Assembly (NCBI RefSeq): GCF_001247745.1
Contig: NZ_LAIR01000003.1
Span: 1 to 64,000 of the forward strand
DNA: 64,000 nucleotides
Source: Luteipulveratus halotolerans
GTDB taxonomy: Bacteria > Actinomycetota > Actinomycetes > Actinomycetales > Dermatophilaceae
Direction: 5' to 3'
Of this stretch, positions 51,149 through 60,776 are shown in pieces; positions within the stretch are counted from its first letter, which is position 1; each line of letters opens with the position of its first letter. The position numbers and the translations under genes were made by a program. The notes below the pieces were generated by a model that searched no databases, was not told the DNA's origin, and worked only from the letters and a program-made list of their open reading frames with translations.

Positions 51149-51193
51149 CAACCACCTGACCGCCAGGGCTGCGCTCGCGCCCTCAGGTGGTTG
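51149..51193. other. oriT: Candidate origin of transfer (oriT)
   Basis: CAACCACCTGA (51149-51159) and TCAGGTGGTTG (51183-51193) are perfect 11-bp arms around 23 GC-rich bases, preceded by a T-rich stretch. The right arm overlaps the relaxase ribosome site. MobF relaxases usually nick beside such an inverted repeat just upstream of their own gene. The nick site itself cannot be fixed. Confidence 0.65.
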
Positions 51194-51198
51194 TGACG

Positions 51199-54100
51199 AT
51201 GAGCATCCACAAGCTGACTGCCGGGTCGGGGTATGACTACCTGACCCGGCAGGTGGCGGCGATGGACGCCACCGACAAGGGCCACACCGGGCTGGCCAGC
51301 TACTACACCGAGAAGGGTGAGACCCCTGGTGTCTGGGCGGGGTCCGGAATGGTCGGCATCGATGGCCTGGCGGCCGGCGACGTGGTCACCGCCGCACAGA
51401 TGCAAGCCCTCTTCGGATCAGGTCACCACCCGCTCGCGCACGAACGCCGCGAGCAGTTACGCGGCCCCGACCTGAGCGACAAGGACGTCCAGGCCGTGAC
51501 CCGTCTCGGCGTCCCGTACAAGGTCTACAGCTCCGACGTGTCCGCCTACCGGCTCGAGGTGGCCAAGCGCCTCGCCGACCTCAATGAAGCCGCCGGGCTG
51601 CCCGGCGATTGGCCAGTCGCAGCCGAGGAGCGGGCCCGTGTCCGCACGGAAGTCGCCCAGGAGTTCTTCCGCGCCGAGCACGGCCGCGATCCCCTGGACG
51701 CCCGTGAACTGGCTGCCACCATCGCCAAGCACTCGCGGCCGAAGACGCAGGCAGTGGCCGGCTATGACCTGACCTTCAGCCCGGTGAAGTCGGTCTCGAC
51801 CCTGTGGGCGATCGCCGATCCGAGCACCGCCGCCCGGATCGAACGCGCTCACCAGGCCGCCGTCAAGGACGCCCTGACCTTCATCGAAGAGCACGCGCTG
51901 TACTCGCGTGAGGGCACCAACGGCGTCCGTCAGGTCGACGTACAGGGACTGGTCGCCACCGCGTTCACGCACCGTGACAGTCGCGCCGCCGACCCCGACC
52001 TGCATACGCACGTAGCGGTGGCCAACAAGGTGCAGACCGCCGAGGGGAAGTGGCTGGCCATCGACGGCCGCGTGCTGTTCAAGGCCACAGTCGCTGCCTC
52101 GGAGACCTACAACACTGCGCTCGAACGTCACCTGCACGCCGACCTCGGCCTCAACTTCGCCGAGCGAACCAGTGGCGACCTGCGTAAGCGCCCGATCCGG
52201 GAGGTCGTCGGCGTCGACCCGGCGTTGAACCAACGGTGGTCGGCCCGGCGGATCAGTATCGAAGGGCGTCGCAACCAGCTTGCCGCCGACTTTCAGCGCA
52301 CCCATGGACGGCCTCCCACACCCGTGGAATCGGTCAAGCTGGCTCAGCAGGCCACCCTGGAAACGCGCGATCCCAAGCACGAGCCGCGCACGCTCGCCGA
52401 GCAGCGCAGCACGTGGCGGGACCAGGCCCGTGAGGTCCTCGGCGGCGAGGCCGAAATCGCGGCCATGCTCAGCTCGACGATGGGTCCTGGTCGTCCCGGA
52501 AGGACGCTGCAGTACGCCGAAGTCGACATCGATGCGACGGCGCGGGCCGTCGTCACACAGATGGAGAGCCGTAGATCCACGTGGCAGGTCTGGCACGTAC
52601 GTGCCGAGGCCGAGCGCCAGGTTCGAGGTGCCGGCGCCTCACCTGCACGCATGCCACAGCTCGTCGACCAGGTGGTGGAGAGGGCGCTCACGAGCGTCCT
52701 CTCCACTCCCCTGACCCGGGTTGAAGCTGACATCTCGGAGCCGCCCGACCTGCGTCGCAAGGACGGGACCAGCGTCTACACCGTCGCCGGGGCAGGCCTG
52801 TTCACCTCCCCCAACGTGTTGGCCGCCGAGCGTCGCCTGGTAGCCGCTGCTGGGCGCACCGACGGGCATCGCGTCGATGAACTCGCCGTCGACTTGGCGC
52901 TGATGGAGACCACCGCCAACGGGGTCACGCTCAATGCTGGGCAGACCTCGCTGGTCCGCGGCATGGCCACCTCCGGCGCGCGCGTCCAACTTGCGATCGC
53001 GCCCGCGGGCGCGGGCAAGACAACGGCGATGAGAGCGCTCGCCGGTGCATGGGCTGAGGGCGGCGGCACCGTCTTGGGCCTGGCGCCCTCAGCCGCCGCT
53101 GCCGCCGCCCTCCGGGCCCAGATCGACACCAGCACCGACACCCTCGCCAAGCTGATACACGAGATCACCGAGCGCGACCCCGACCTGCGAACCTGGCTCG
53201 ACGTCCCTGCCGCTGAACAGGCGCTCGCCGAGGCCGCCGGCGCTCAGTGGGACCCCGATGCCCGGTCCTGGTACGCCCCAGACGGCCCCGCGCAGACCGC
53301 CCGCAACGCGTCACTTGCGCCATGGCGGGTGACGGTGACCGACATTGGGCCCGAGACGCTGGTGGTGATCGACGAGGCCGGCATGGCCGACACTCTGTCC
53401 CTAGACCTCGCGGTCCAGTTCGTTCTCGACCGGGGCGGAAGCGTCCGACTGATCGGCGACGACCAGCAGCTCGCGGCGATCGGTGCAGGCGGGGTGCTCC
53501 GGGACATCCAAGCCACCCACGGTGCTTCTCGGCTCACCGAGCTCGTCCGCTTCGTCGACCCGGCCGAGGGGTCCGCCTCTCTGGCCCTCCGCGATGGGCA
53601 ACCCGAGGCGCTCGGCTTCTACCTCGACCGCGAACGTGTCCACGTCGGCGACCTGTCCACGATGACCGAGGACGTGTTCTCCGCCTGGCAGGCCGACCGG
53701 GGCAACGGGCTTGACTCCCTCATGCTCGCTCCCACGCGTGAGCTGGTGAGCGAGCTCAACCAGCGCGCCCGTGCGCACCGGCTGGAAGGCACCGCCTCCG
53801 CCCTGGACGCAACGGCAGCGCCGACAGTCGGGCTCGCGGACGGCAATCTGGCCAGTGTCGGCGACCTGGTCATCACCCGATCCAACGACCGCAGATTGAG
53901 GACCGCAGCCACCGACTGGGTGAAGAACGGCGACAGGTGGACCGTCCTGGGCATCGAGTCGGGCGCCCTGAAGGTGCAGCACGCCAACAACGGACGGCTG
54001 GTCACCCTCCCCGCCGACTACGTCCAAAGCTCCACCGAGCTCGGCTACGCGACCACCGTGCATGCCGCCCAGGGCGTCTCCGTCGACACCATGCACGGCC

Positions 54101-57100
54101 TCGCCAGCGGGGACGAGACGCGGCAGCAGCTGTACACGATGATGACCCGCGGCAAGCACGCGAACCACGTCTATCTCGAGGTGGTCGGCGACGGCGACCC
54201 TCACTCCGTGATCCGCCCGGAGATGACCCACCCGCTCACGCCGACCGACCTGCTCGAGCGGATTCTCGCCCGCGACGATGCACCCCGCTCCGCCAGCACG
54301 ATGCTGCGCGAGCAAGCCGAGCCGACCGTGCTGCTCGGGCAAGCCGCTCAGCGCTACCTGGATGCGTTGTACGTCGCGGCGGAGAAGACCCTCGGCGCCG
54401 AAAAGGTCCAAGCGCTCGAGGCTGACGCCGAGCGGGTCGTTCCAGAGGTGACCGAACAGCCTGCATGGCCTGCGCTGCGCGCTCACCTGATCCTCACCAG
54501 TGCGCAGGGCGCCGACCCGATCAGTCTTCTGCGTGCGGCGGCGGGCGCACGTGAGCTGGACACCGCAGCTGACACGGCTGCGGTCCTGGACTGGCGCCTT
54601 GACGACAGCGGCCTTCGCGGTGCCGGCCGAGGCCCGTTGCCGTGGGTGCCTGCCGTGCCCGACACGCTCGCAGCAGACGCAATCTGGGGACCGTACCTGC
54701 GGCAGCGGGCCGCCAAGGTAAGTGACCTCGCCGGCATCGTCCGCGATGCCGCCATCGCCGGCGAGACACCCGCTTGGGCTTCGCACGGTGGCGGCAGACC
54801 GGCCGACACCGTCCTTGGCGACGTCGCCGTGTGGCGCGCCGCCATGCTCGTCGACGACGCCGATCAGCGACCCACCGGACGACCCCAGCTGCAGAAGGCC
54901 GCAGCCCTGTGGCAAGGGGGTCTTACGGAGCGGCTCACCGGCGACCGCGCGCCCGCCATGGACGAATGGGGGTCGCAGATCGCAGCCATCTCCCCTGCCT
55001 CTGGGCGGGACCCTTTCGCCCCGTTCCTGGCAGAGCGGCTGGCCGCAATGGCTCGTTCGGGCGTCGATGCGCCCGGCATGCTGCGGAGGGCTGCAGCCGC
55101 GGGGACCTTGCCCGACGAGCACGCGGCAGCCGCGTTGTGGTGGCGGATCAGCCGGCACCTGTCTCCCGCGGTCGCCGAACAGGTCGACAACGACCAGCAG
55201 GTCTCGACAGCCTGGGCGACACGGCTGCCCGACCTGCTCGGTCCCGCTCGCGCCAAGCTGGTCCAGGACAGCCCGTGGTGGCCGACCCTGGTCACCACAG
55301 TCGACCGCGCGGTGCAGCGCGGGTGGACCGTGGACGCCCTGTTCCGGGGTGAGTCCGCCCCGCCCGCAGACCTCGGAGACGATCCGTGCCAGTCCCTCGT
55401 GTGGCGCCTGTCGGTCGCGATGGACCCCGTCCCCGACGAGCACCGCGAGTTCCACCCCGAGGACGACGACCTGTGGGAGCACGTGCCGCCACCGGAGGAC
55501 GACGTGGCCGTGCTCATGCCGCACCACGCAGACGAAGAACTGCCCTTGGCCGAGGCGCCGGACGACCCAGACCACCTCGATCCGCTCGAGAGGGCCGACC
55601 CTGCCGGTCGCGCTGCCGATGACCTCGAGCACCAGTTGGTCATGGCCGAGCTCGTGCGGGACAGCCTCGGTCCGTTGGAGACCACCGAGGCCCTGATCGA
55701 CCGAGCGATCGACCGCGAGGTCCGCTTCGCCGACAGTCCGGTCACCACTGAGCGCATCGCGCAGATCAACGCCCTCACGCTCGCCTACTACCGCGGGCAG
55801 CTGCCTCAGTCGTGGGCCGCTGAGCACCTGGTCGCCCGGCTGGGGACGGATCTGGTCGCGGACGAGCGCTTCCAGCCCGGGTTCGCGCCGCCCGGGTGGG
55901 ATCGTCTGGTGAAGCACCTGCGCGGGCACGGGGTCAACGACGAGGAGATGGTGGCCGCCGGCGTCGCAAAGCGAAACGAGACCACCGGCCGGGTGCGCGA
56001 CCACTTCGTGAACCGCCTCGTGCTGCCGATCATCCATCGCCGCGACGGCTGGGAGAACTTCGACACCGTCCCATTCGGCGGGGAGGATGTCGTCCTGGGT
56101 TTCGTCGGTCGCCGCCACCCGGACCTGACCGATGAGGACAAGAAGGGCCCCAAGTACCTCAACAGCCCGACGACATCCCTATTCAGCATGGGCTCCCAGC
56201 TGTACGTCGCCGGATCCGACCTGTACGAGAACGGAACCCGACCCGTCCTGGTCGAGGGCCCCATGGACGCGATCGCCGTCACCCTTGCAGGTGAGGGGGC
56301 TCTGGTCGGTGTCGCACCGCTGGGAACGTCCTTGACCGAGGAGCAGGCTCGCCAGCTGGCCGCGGTGCGAGACCACTTCGGCTCTGGCGACGCCACGGAC
56401 CTCGACGCTGCGGCCACCGAGTACGACCCCTGGCTGGTTGTCGCTACCGACAACGACAAGAACCTCTCAGGTCAGGTCGCCGCCGAGCGCGACTACTGGC
56501 TGCTGGCCCCGCACGATCTCGACCCAGGCCACGCTGTCTTCCCTGCCGGGCTCGACCCCGCGGACATGTTCACCCTCCGTGGGGCAGCCGCACTACGCAC
56601 GGCGCTCGAACGGCCTGCGCCCCTGGCCGACACCATCCTGGAGGAGCGCCTCAACAACCTCCCGCCGGACAAGGCCAGAATCGCCGCTGCTCGGGTTCTC
56701 GCGGCGCGCCCGGCCCGTCACTGGCGCCAAGGAGCGGCGCGAGTCTCGGGGCGGTTGCGGCTCAGTACAGCCATGGCCCAGCGCGATCTCATCCCCGCCG
56801 CCGAGTCCTGGGCCACCGATCGAAACAGGGCCGCGCGCACACAGCTGGATCAGGTCCGCGACGTCCGCGACCGCATGCGCACCTCCTCCCAGCGTCCGCC
56901 GCAGGAGCGGTGGGCGGGTCTCGCCGGTGAGCTCGACAACCGGCTGCCTCGCGAAGCCGACTGGCCAGCACTGGCACAGGTCCTGGACCAGGCCCATGCC
57001 GAAGGTCACGACGTACCCGCCGTGACCCGCAAGCTCGTCTCAGAACGCCCGCTGGCCGAGCAGCCCGCCCAGGACCTGCGCTACCGGCTGGTGGCCGCCC

Positions 57101-57219
57101 TTGACGTGCCCATAGACACCGGCGGCCGAGTGACTACCAGCGCGCCGGTCGGCGCCGACCGTGACCGGCGAGCGGCCAGGCCCGCCGCCGCCGACCGACC
57201 CACCGGTCCGCGGCGATGA
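51199..57219 (+). CDS. traA: MobF relaxase-helicase fused to a DnaG-like primase core
   Basis: About 2,006 residues. The ATG at 51199 fits the MobF N-terminus SIHKLTAGSGYDYLTRQV, whose Tyr residues include the nicking Tyr. The His triad motif is HRDSRAADPDLHTHV (about 260-275). A RecD2/TraI-like helicase follows, with Walker A PAGAGKTTAM near 600 and Walker B VVIDEAGMAD near 720. The last quarter reads VNRLVLPIIHRRDGW, FVGRRHPDL, PKYLNSPTTSLFSMG and VEGPMDAIAV (near 1685), then VATDNDKN. These are the RNA-polymerase domain and Toprim motifs of DnaG primases. One protein would thus nick, unwind and prime the transferred strand. The frame is intact, unlike the first 7 kb. Confidence 0.9.
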   Translation: MSIHKLTAGSGYDYLTRQVAAMDATDKGHTGLASYYTEKGETPGVWAGSGMVGIDGLAAGDVVTAAQMQALFGSGHHPLAHERREQLRGPDLSDKDVQAVTRLGVPYKVYSSDVSAYRLEVAKRLADLNEAAGLPGDWPVAAEERARVRTEVAQEFFRAEHGRDPLDARELAATIAKHSRPKTQAVAGYDLTFSPVKSVSTLWAIADPSTAARIERAHQAAVKDALTFIEEHALYSREGTNGVRQVDVQGLVATAFTHRDSRAADPDLHTHVAVANKVQTAEGKWLAIDGRVLFKATVAASETYNTALERHLHADLGLNFAERTSGDLRKRPIREVVGVDPALNQRWSARRISIEGRRNQLAADFQRTHGRPPTPVESVKLAQQATLETRDPKHEPRTLAEQRSTWRDQAREVLGGEAEIAAMLSSTMGPGRPGRTLQYAEVDIDATARAVVTQMESRRSTWQVWHVRAEAERQVRGAGASPARMPQLVDQVVERALTSVLSTPLTRVEADISEPPDLRRKDGTSVYTVAGAGLFTSPNVLAAERRLVAAAGRTDGHRVDELAVDLALMETTANGVTLNAGQTSLVRGMATSGARVQLAIAPAGAGKTTAMRALAGAWAEGGGTVLGLAPSAAAAAALRAQIDTSTDTLAKLIHEITERDPDLRTWLDVPAAEQALAEAAGAQWDPDARSWYAPDGPAQTARNASLAPWRVTVTDIGPETLVVIDEAGMADTLSLDLAVQFVLDRGGSVRLIGDDQQLAAIGAGGVLRDIQATHGASRLTELVRFVDPAEGSASLALRDGQPEALGFYLDRERVHVGDLSTMTEDVFSAWQADRGNGLDSLMLAPTRELVSELNQRARAHRLEGTASALDATAAPTVGLADGNLASVGDLVITRSNDRRLRTAATDWVKNGDRWTVLGIESGALKVQHANNGRLVTLPADYVQSSTELGYATTVHAAQGVSVDTMHGLASGDETRQQLYTMMTRGKHANHVYLEVVGDGDPHSVIRPEMTHPLTPTDLLERILARDDAPRSASTMLREQAEPTVLLGQAAQRYLDALYVAAEKTLGAEKVQALEADAERVVPEVTEQPAWPALRAHLILTSAQGADPISLLRAAAGARELDTAADTAAVLDWRLDDSGLRGAGRGPLPWVPAVPDTLAADAIWGPYLRQRAAKVSDLAGIVRDAAIAGETPAWASHGGGRPADTVLGDVAVWRAAMLVDDADQRPTGRPQLQKAAALWQGGLTERLTGDRAPAMDEWGSQIAAISPASGRDPFAPFLAERLAAMARSGVDAPGMLRRAAAAGTLPDEHAAAALWWRISRHLSPAVAEQVDNDQQVSTAWATRLPDLLGPARAKLVQDSPWWPTLVTTVDRAVQRGWTVDALFRGESAPPADLGDDPCQSLVWRLSVAMDPVPDEHREFHPEDDDLWEHVPPPEDDVAVLMPHHADEELPLAEAPDDPDHLDPLERADPAGRAADDLEHQLVMAELVRDSLGPLETTEALIDRAIDREVRFADSPVTTERIAQINALTLAYYRGQLPQSWAAEHLVARLGTDLVADERFQPGFAPPGWDRLVKHLRGHGVNDEEMVAAGVAKRNETTGRVRDHFVNRLVLPIIHRRDGWENFDTVPFGGEDVVLGFVGRRHPDLTDEDKKGPKYLNSPTTSLFSMGSQLYVAGSDLYENGTRPVLVEGPMDAIAVTLAGEGALVGVAPLGTSLTEEQARQLAAVRDHFGSGDATDLDAAATEYDPWLVVATDNDKNLSGQVAAERDYWLLAPHDLDPGHAVFPAGLDPADMFTLRGAAALRTALERPAPLADTILEERLNNLPPDKARIAAARVLAARPARHWRQGAARVSGRLRLSTAMAQRDLIPAAESWATDRNRAARTQLDQVRDVRDRMRTSSQRPPQERWAGLAGELDNRLPREADWPALAQVLDQAHAEGHDVPAVTRKLVSERPLAEQPAQDLRYRLVAALDVPIDTGGRVTTSAPVGADRDRRAARPAAADRPTGPRR

Positions 57220-57353
57220 CACCAGGTCCCGGGCAGCTCGCACCACGGCGAGTGGCGACGCTGGGCATCGGCAACAAGTTGTCGGGCGTGCAAGTCCTCA
57301 CGCGCTGGTAGCCACTGCTATTCAGGATCAAGCGGACGACAAAGGGGGTAGTG

Positions 57354-60011
57354 GTGACGCGGTGGGGACCGAGTGTTCTGGCACGCATCTTCCGGGGGGT
57401 CGACTCGTGGGACCTGCAGATCATCGATGGCGCTGTTGTCGTCGAGCAGTCCGGCGCGACGCATCGAGCTGCTGTCCTGGAGGTGAGGCGTCCGGAGCTG
57501 CAGCACACCGGGTGGTGGACCACGGTCACGTTGCGCACGGCGTCCGGCCGGGTCGAGCTTCCGGGTGCGCGGCGTTCGGAGGCGGATCAGATCCGCAAGT
57601 GCATCCTGCGGGAGCAAGACCTGCAGCGGGCGGCCACGGAGCTCCAGCGCGGGGCCGAGGCGGATCTGGACCGGGTGGCTGCATGGTCCGAGCAGCTGAG
57701 GCAGCACGCTGAGCGGCCCGTCTGGTTGGCCCACGACACGTTGCGCGGGCTGGACCGCGCACGCCCGGCCTTGGACTCGATCGACGCCGCCGCTCGCGAG
57801 CCTCGACTCGGGCCTTTCGTCGGCGCCAAGATCGCCCCCGTGCAGCAGCAGATCCAGAATGTGCGGTCATTGGACCTGGACGACTGGGCCGCTGCTCGCA
57901 ACGAGCAGTTCCTCGCCTGGGAATCGCAGGAGTCCCGCGAATTCTTCGCGACCGTGGAGAAGACGCCACTCACCGGCGAGCAGGTGAAAGCGACGGTCTG
58001 CTTCGACAACCGGGTCCGGGTGATCGCCTCCGCCGGCTCCGGCAAGACCTCGATCATGGTCGCCCGGGCCGCGTACGCGGCCCGGCGCGAGCTCGCGCAG
58101 CCGGCCCAGATCCTGATGCTCGCGTTCAACAAGAGGGCAGCCGAAGAGCTGTCCGAACGCGTCGGCGCGCGCCTGGGCGACACCGGGTCCGGGATCACCG
58201 CGAGCACGTTCCACGCCCTGGGCCTGCGCATCATCGGCGAAGCAACCGGCAAGAAGCCCTCCGTCCCGAACGACATCACCAAGGACAAGGGCATCGGTCG
58301 CTTGGCTCATGTGGTCGACCGGCTCCGTGACGCCGATCCGGCCTTCCGCCGGGACTGGGACCTGTTCCGGCTCGTGTTCGGGCGGCCGCTGGCCGCCTTC
58401 GACGAGGCCCCTGACCCTGAGGCGTGGGACCGAGACACGGCCGTGTCCGGGTTCAAGACGCTCGCCGGCGAGGTGGTGCGCAGCCAGGAAGAGGTGATGA
58501 TCGCGAACTGGCTGTTCCTCAACGGCGTGCCGTATGAGTACGAGCGCAGCTACGAGCACGACACCGCCGACCCTCAGCATGGCCAGTACACCCCGGACTT
58601 CTACTACCCGCAGATCGACGCCTACCACGAGCACTGGGCCGTGAACGCCCACGGCCAGGCCCCACCGCACTTCGCCGGCTATGCCGAAGGCATGCAGTGG
58701 AAGCGAGCCACCCACCAGTACTACGACACGACCCTGCTGGAGACCACCTCGGCCAGCATCCGCAACGGCTCCGGGTTCGAGCACCTGGCCCGCGAGCTGC
58801 AGCGCCTCGGCCAGGACCTCGACGAAGACCCCTTCCGACCAATCCCCGGCGAGGAGCCGATCACCGACGCTGAGCTGCTCGACCTGTTCCGCACGTTCAT
58901 GGTCCACGCCAAAGGCAACCAGCTCGACCCGGCCACGCTCGACAACACAGCCCCACCCGGCGACCTGCGGACGCAGCTGTTCCTGCGCCTGTACGCCACC
59001 GTCGTCCAGGCCTGGAACCACGACCTCGCCGCAGACCGGGCGATCGACTTCGAAGACATGATCAACCAGGCCACCGATCACCTCGAGGCCGGCCGGTGGA
59101 CCAGCCCCTACCGCCTGGTCCTGGTCGACGAGATGCAGGACACCAGCCTCGCCCGCGCCCGACTGGTTGCTGCCCTCACCGGCGCGCCGAACACCTACCT
59201 GCTCGCCGTCGGCGACGACTGGCAATCGATTAACCGCTTCGCCGGATCCGACCTGTCGGTCATGAGCGACTTCGCCGACCATTTCGGTCCCGCCCAGACC
59301 GTCTACCTGACCCGCACCTTCCGCTCCCCGCAGACGGTGTGCGATATCGCCGGACGGTTCGTCACCAAGAACCCTGCCCAGCTGGACAAGCAGGTCCACG
59401 CCAGCAATCCCGGAGAACCCACACCAGTGCGGGCGATCGCTGTCGAGGACAAGGCCGACTACGACGCCGCCCTCGACCAGTGGCTCACCGATCTCGACAA
59501 CACGCTCGAGACCACGGCCACCGTGCTGGTCCTGGGCCGGTATAACAAGACCGAGGGTCCGGTCTCTCAGGCCATCGGCAAGCGCCGCCGACACCTGCAA
59601 GTGCGCTACAGCACGGTGCACAAGTCCAAGGGCGACGAGGCCGACTACGTCGTCATCGCCGGGCTGGAGCGACGCGGCTTCCCCAGCACCATCCAGGACG
59701 ACCCCTTGCTGGACCTCGCGATGCCCGGCGCCGAGACCCACCCTTACGCCGAAGAACGACGCCTCTTCTACGTGGCCCTCACCCGTACCCGCCGCGAGGT
59801 GCTCCTCCTGACGCGGGCCGGCCACGAGTCACCGTTCCTGCTCGAGCTCGTCGGCACCGAACAGACTCCGGTCACAGCAGCCGACGGCACCGACGCGACA
59901 CCCGTGATCTGTCCGAGGTGCAAGATCAACCGCGTGGTTCAGAAGACCGGCAAGTACGGCCCGTTCTTCGGCTGCACCGGGTTTCCCTCTTGCCGCTACA
60001 CGAGCAACTAA
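57354..60011 (+). CDS. UvrD-family helicase, DNA helicase IV type
   Basis: About 885 residues from GTG 57354 (AAAGGGGG upstream). Walker A ASAGSGKTS is near 226-233 and Walker B LVLVDEMQDTS near 590. PNDITKDKG, YERSYEHD and YTPDFYYP, then ETTSAS, match the helicase IV insertion with a PD-(D/E)xK-like pattern. VHKSKGDEADYV is the last helicase motif. The C-terminus ends with a topoisomerase-type zinc finger (CPRC, GCTGFPSC). It unwinds DNA 3' to 5', probably aiding transfer replication or repair. It follows the relaxase gene by 132 bp. Confidence 0.9.
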   Translation: MTRWGPSVLARIFRGVDSWDLQIIDGAVVVEQSGATHRAAVLEVRRPELQHTGWWTTVTLRTASGRVELPGARRSEADQIRKCILREQDLQRAATELQRGAEADLDRVAAWSEQLRQHAERPVWLAHDTLRGLDRARPALDSIDAAAREPRLGPFVGAKIAPVQQQIQNVRSLDLDDWAAARNEQFLAWESQESREFFATVEKTPLTGEQVKATVCFDNRVRVIASAGSGKTSIMVARAAYAARRELAQPAQILMLAFNKRAAEELSERVGARLGDTGSGITASTFHALGLRIIGEATGKKPSVPNDITKDKGIGRLAHVVDRLRDADPAFRRDWDLFRLVFGRPLAAFDEAPDPEAWDRDTAVSGFKTLAGEVVRSQEEVMIANWLFLNGVPYEYERSYEHDTADPQHGQYTPDFYYPQIDAYHEHWAVNAHGQAPPHFAGYAEGMQWKRATHQYYDTTLLETTSASIRNGSGFEHLARELQRLGQDLDEDPFRPIPGEEPITDAELLDLFRTFMVHAKGNQLDPATLDNTAPPGDLRTQLFLRLYATVVQAWNHDLAADRAIDFEDMINQATDHLEAGRWTSPYRLVLVDEMQDTSLARARLVAALTGAPNTYLLAVGDDWQSINRFAGSDLSVMSDFADHFGPAQTVYLTRTFRSPQTVCDIAGRFVTKNPAQLDKQVHASNPGEPTPVRAIAVEDKADYDAALDQWLTDLDNTLETTATVLVLGRYNKTEGPVSQAIGKRRRHLQVRYSTVHKSKGDEADYVVIAGLERRGFPSTIQDDPLLDLAMPGAETHPYAEERRLFYVALTRTRREVLLLTRAGHESPFLLELVGTEQTPVTAADGTDATPVICPRCKINRVVQKTGKYGPFFGCTGFPSCRYTSN

Positions 60012-60119
60012 GCCCCGGAGTTTCGAGCTGGCAGGCACCCTTCTACGGCTGCCCCGGACTGGGCGCCCTCCCGACTCAGAACCCATCGCGCGTCTGCGGC
60101 CGGGCCGGGCGGTCCCCCG

Positions 60120-60776
60120 CTACCGCGGTTCGGGTTCGTCGAGGATCTCCCCCGTCCCGAGGTCGACCGCTGCCAACCTCGCGCGTTCGGCCGCAGCCGG
60201 CTCGGGCTTGCGCACAGTGGCGGTCGTGAGCACGTCGGCCGCGTATACCTGCTCCCGTGTGTGCGCAGACTGGTCACTCATTTGCCGCGCGTACCGGCTC
60301 CGGCCGGGCCAGGTCTGATGGCCATCCTCGCAGTGGTCCTTGGCCCGGTTCCGCAGCCGGTCAGTGAACGCCGGCAGCGCGTACCGGTGCCATTCCTCCA
60401 TCGCGTCGCTGTTCAGCGCCAACCCAGCACGCCGGCGCTGATCCGCCAGCACCGCGATCTCATGGACGAGATGTGGGTGACTCGGCCAACAGGTGGGGAT
60501 CATGCCCGCCACATCCCAGACGTACTCGCGGTTGAGCCAGTTGACGACCTCCTCGAGCCACTCCCACAGCTGCTCTCGCAGCTCCGGGCGGCGGCACGTG
60601 GGCGGATCCCAGGGCCGAGGGAGCATGTTTAGCGGGCCGAGAGCCTTGACCTGCTCGGCGTCGCCGTTGGCGGCGATGGTCAGCTCCCGGTAGGCCAGAC
60701 GCAGCATGCTGCCGCCCTCCGGGAAGGGGCGCGTCATCGAGTCCGGCTGAATCTGTCGCGCGGCGTCCGAGGTCAC
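60120..60776 (-). CDS. DUF4913-like conjugation-region protein
   Basis: 218 residues with LREQLWEWLEEVVNWLNREYVW and MIPTCWPSHPHLVHEIAVLADQRRRAG, then MEEWHRYALPAFTDRL. This Trp-rich pattern matches DUF4913 proteins encoded next to coupling proteins in actinobacterial transfer clusters. It overlaps the coupling protein stop by four bases. Role unknown. Confidence 0.7.
   Translation of the reverse strand: MTSDAARQIQPDSMTRPFPEGGSMLRLAYRELTIAANGDAEQVKALGPLNMLPRPWDPPTCRRPELREQLWEWLEEVVNWLNREYVWDVAGMIPTCWPSHPHLVHEIAVLADQRRRAGLALNSDAMEEWHRYALPAFTDRLRNRAKDHCEDGHQTWPGRSRYARQMSDQSAHTREQVYAADVLTTATVRKPEPAAAERARLAAVDLGTGEILDEPEPR

Noticed and set aside
51187..51198. GTG start for the relaxase at 51187
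   Set aside because: It lies inside the inverted-repeat arm; the ATG at 51199 begins the conserved MobF N-terminus directly.
53401..56118. 905-codon minus-strand frame opposite the relaxase
   Set aside because: It has no recognisable domain and lies wholly opposite conserved relaxase, helicase and primase motifs.
57867..59825. Long minus-strand frame opposite the helicase
   Set aside because: Antisense to UvrD motifs and without any family signature.
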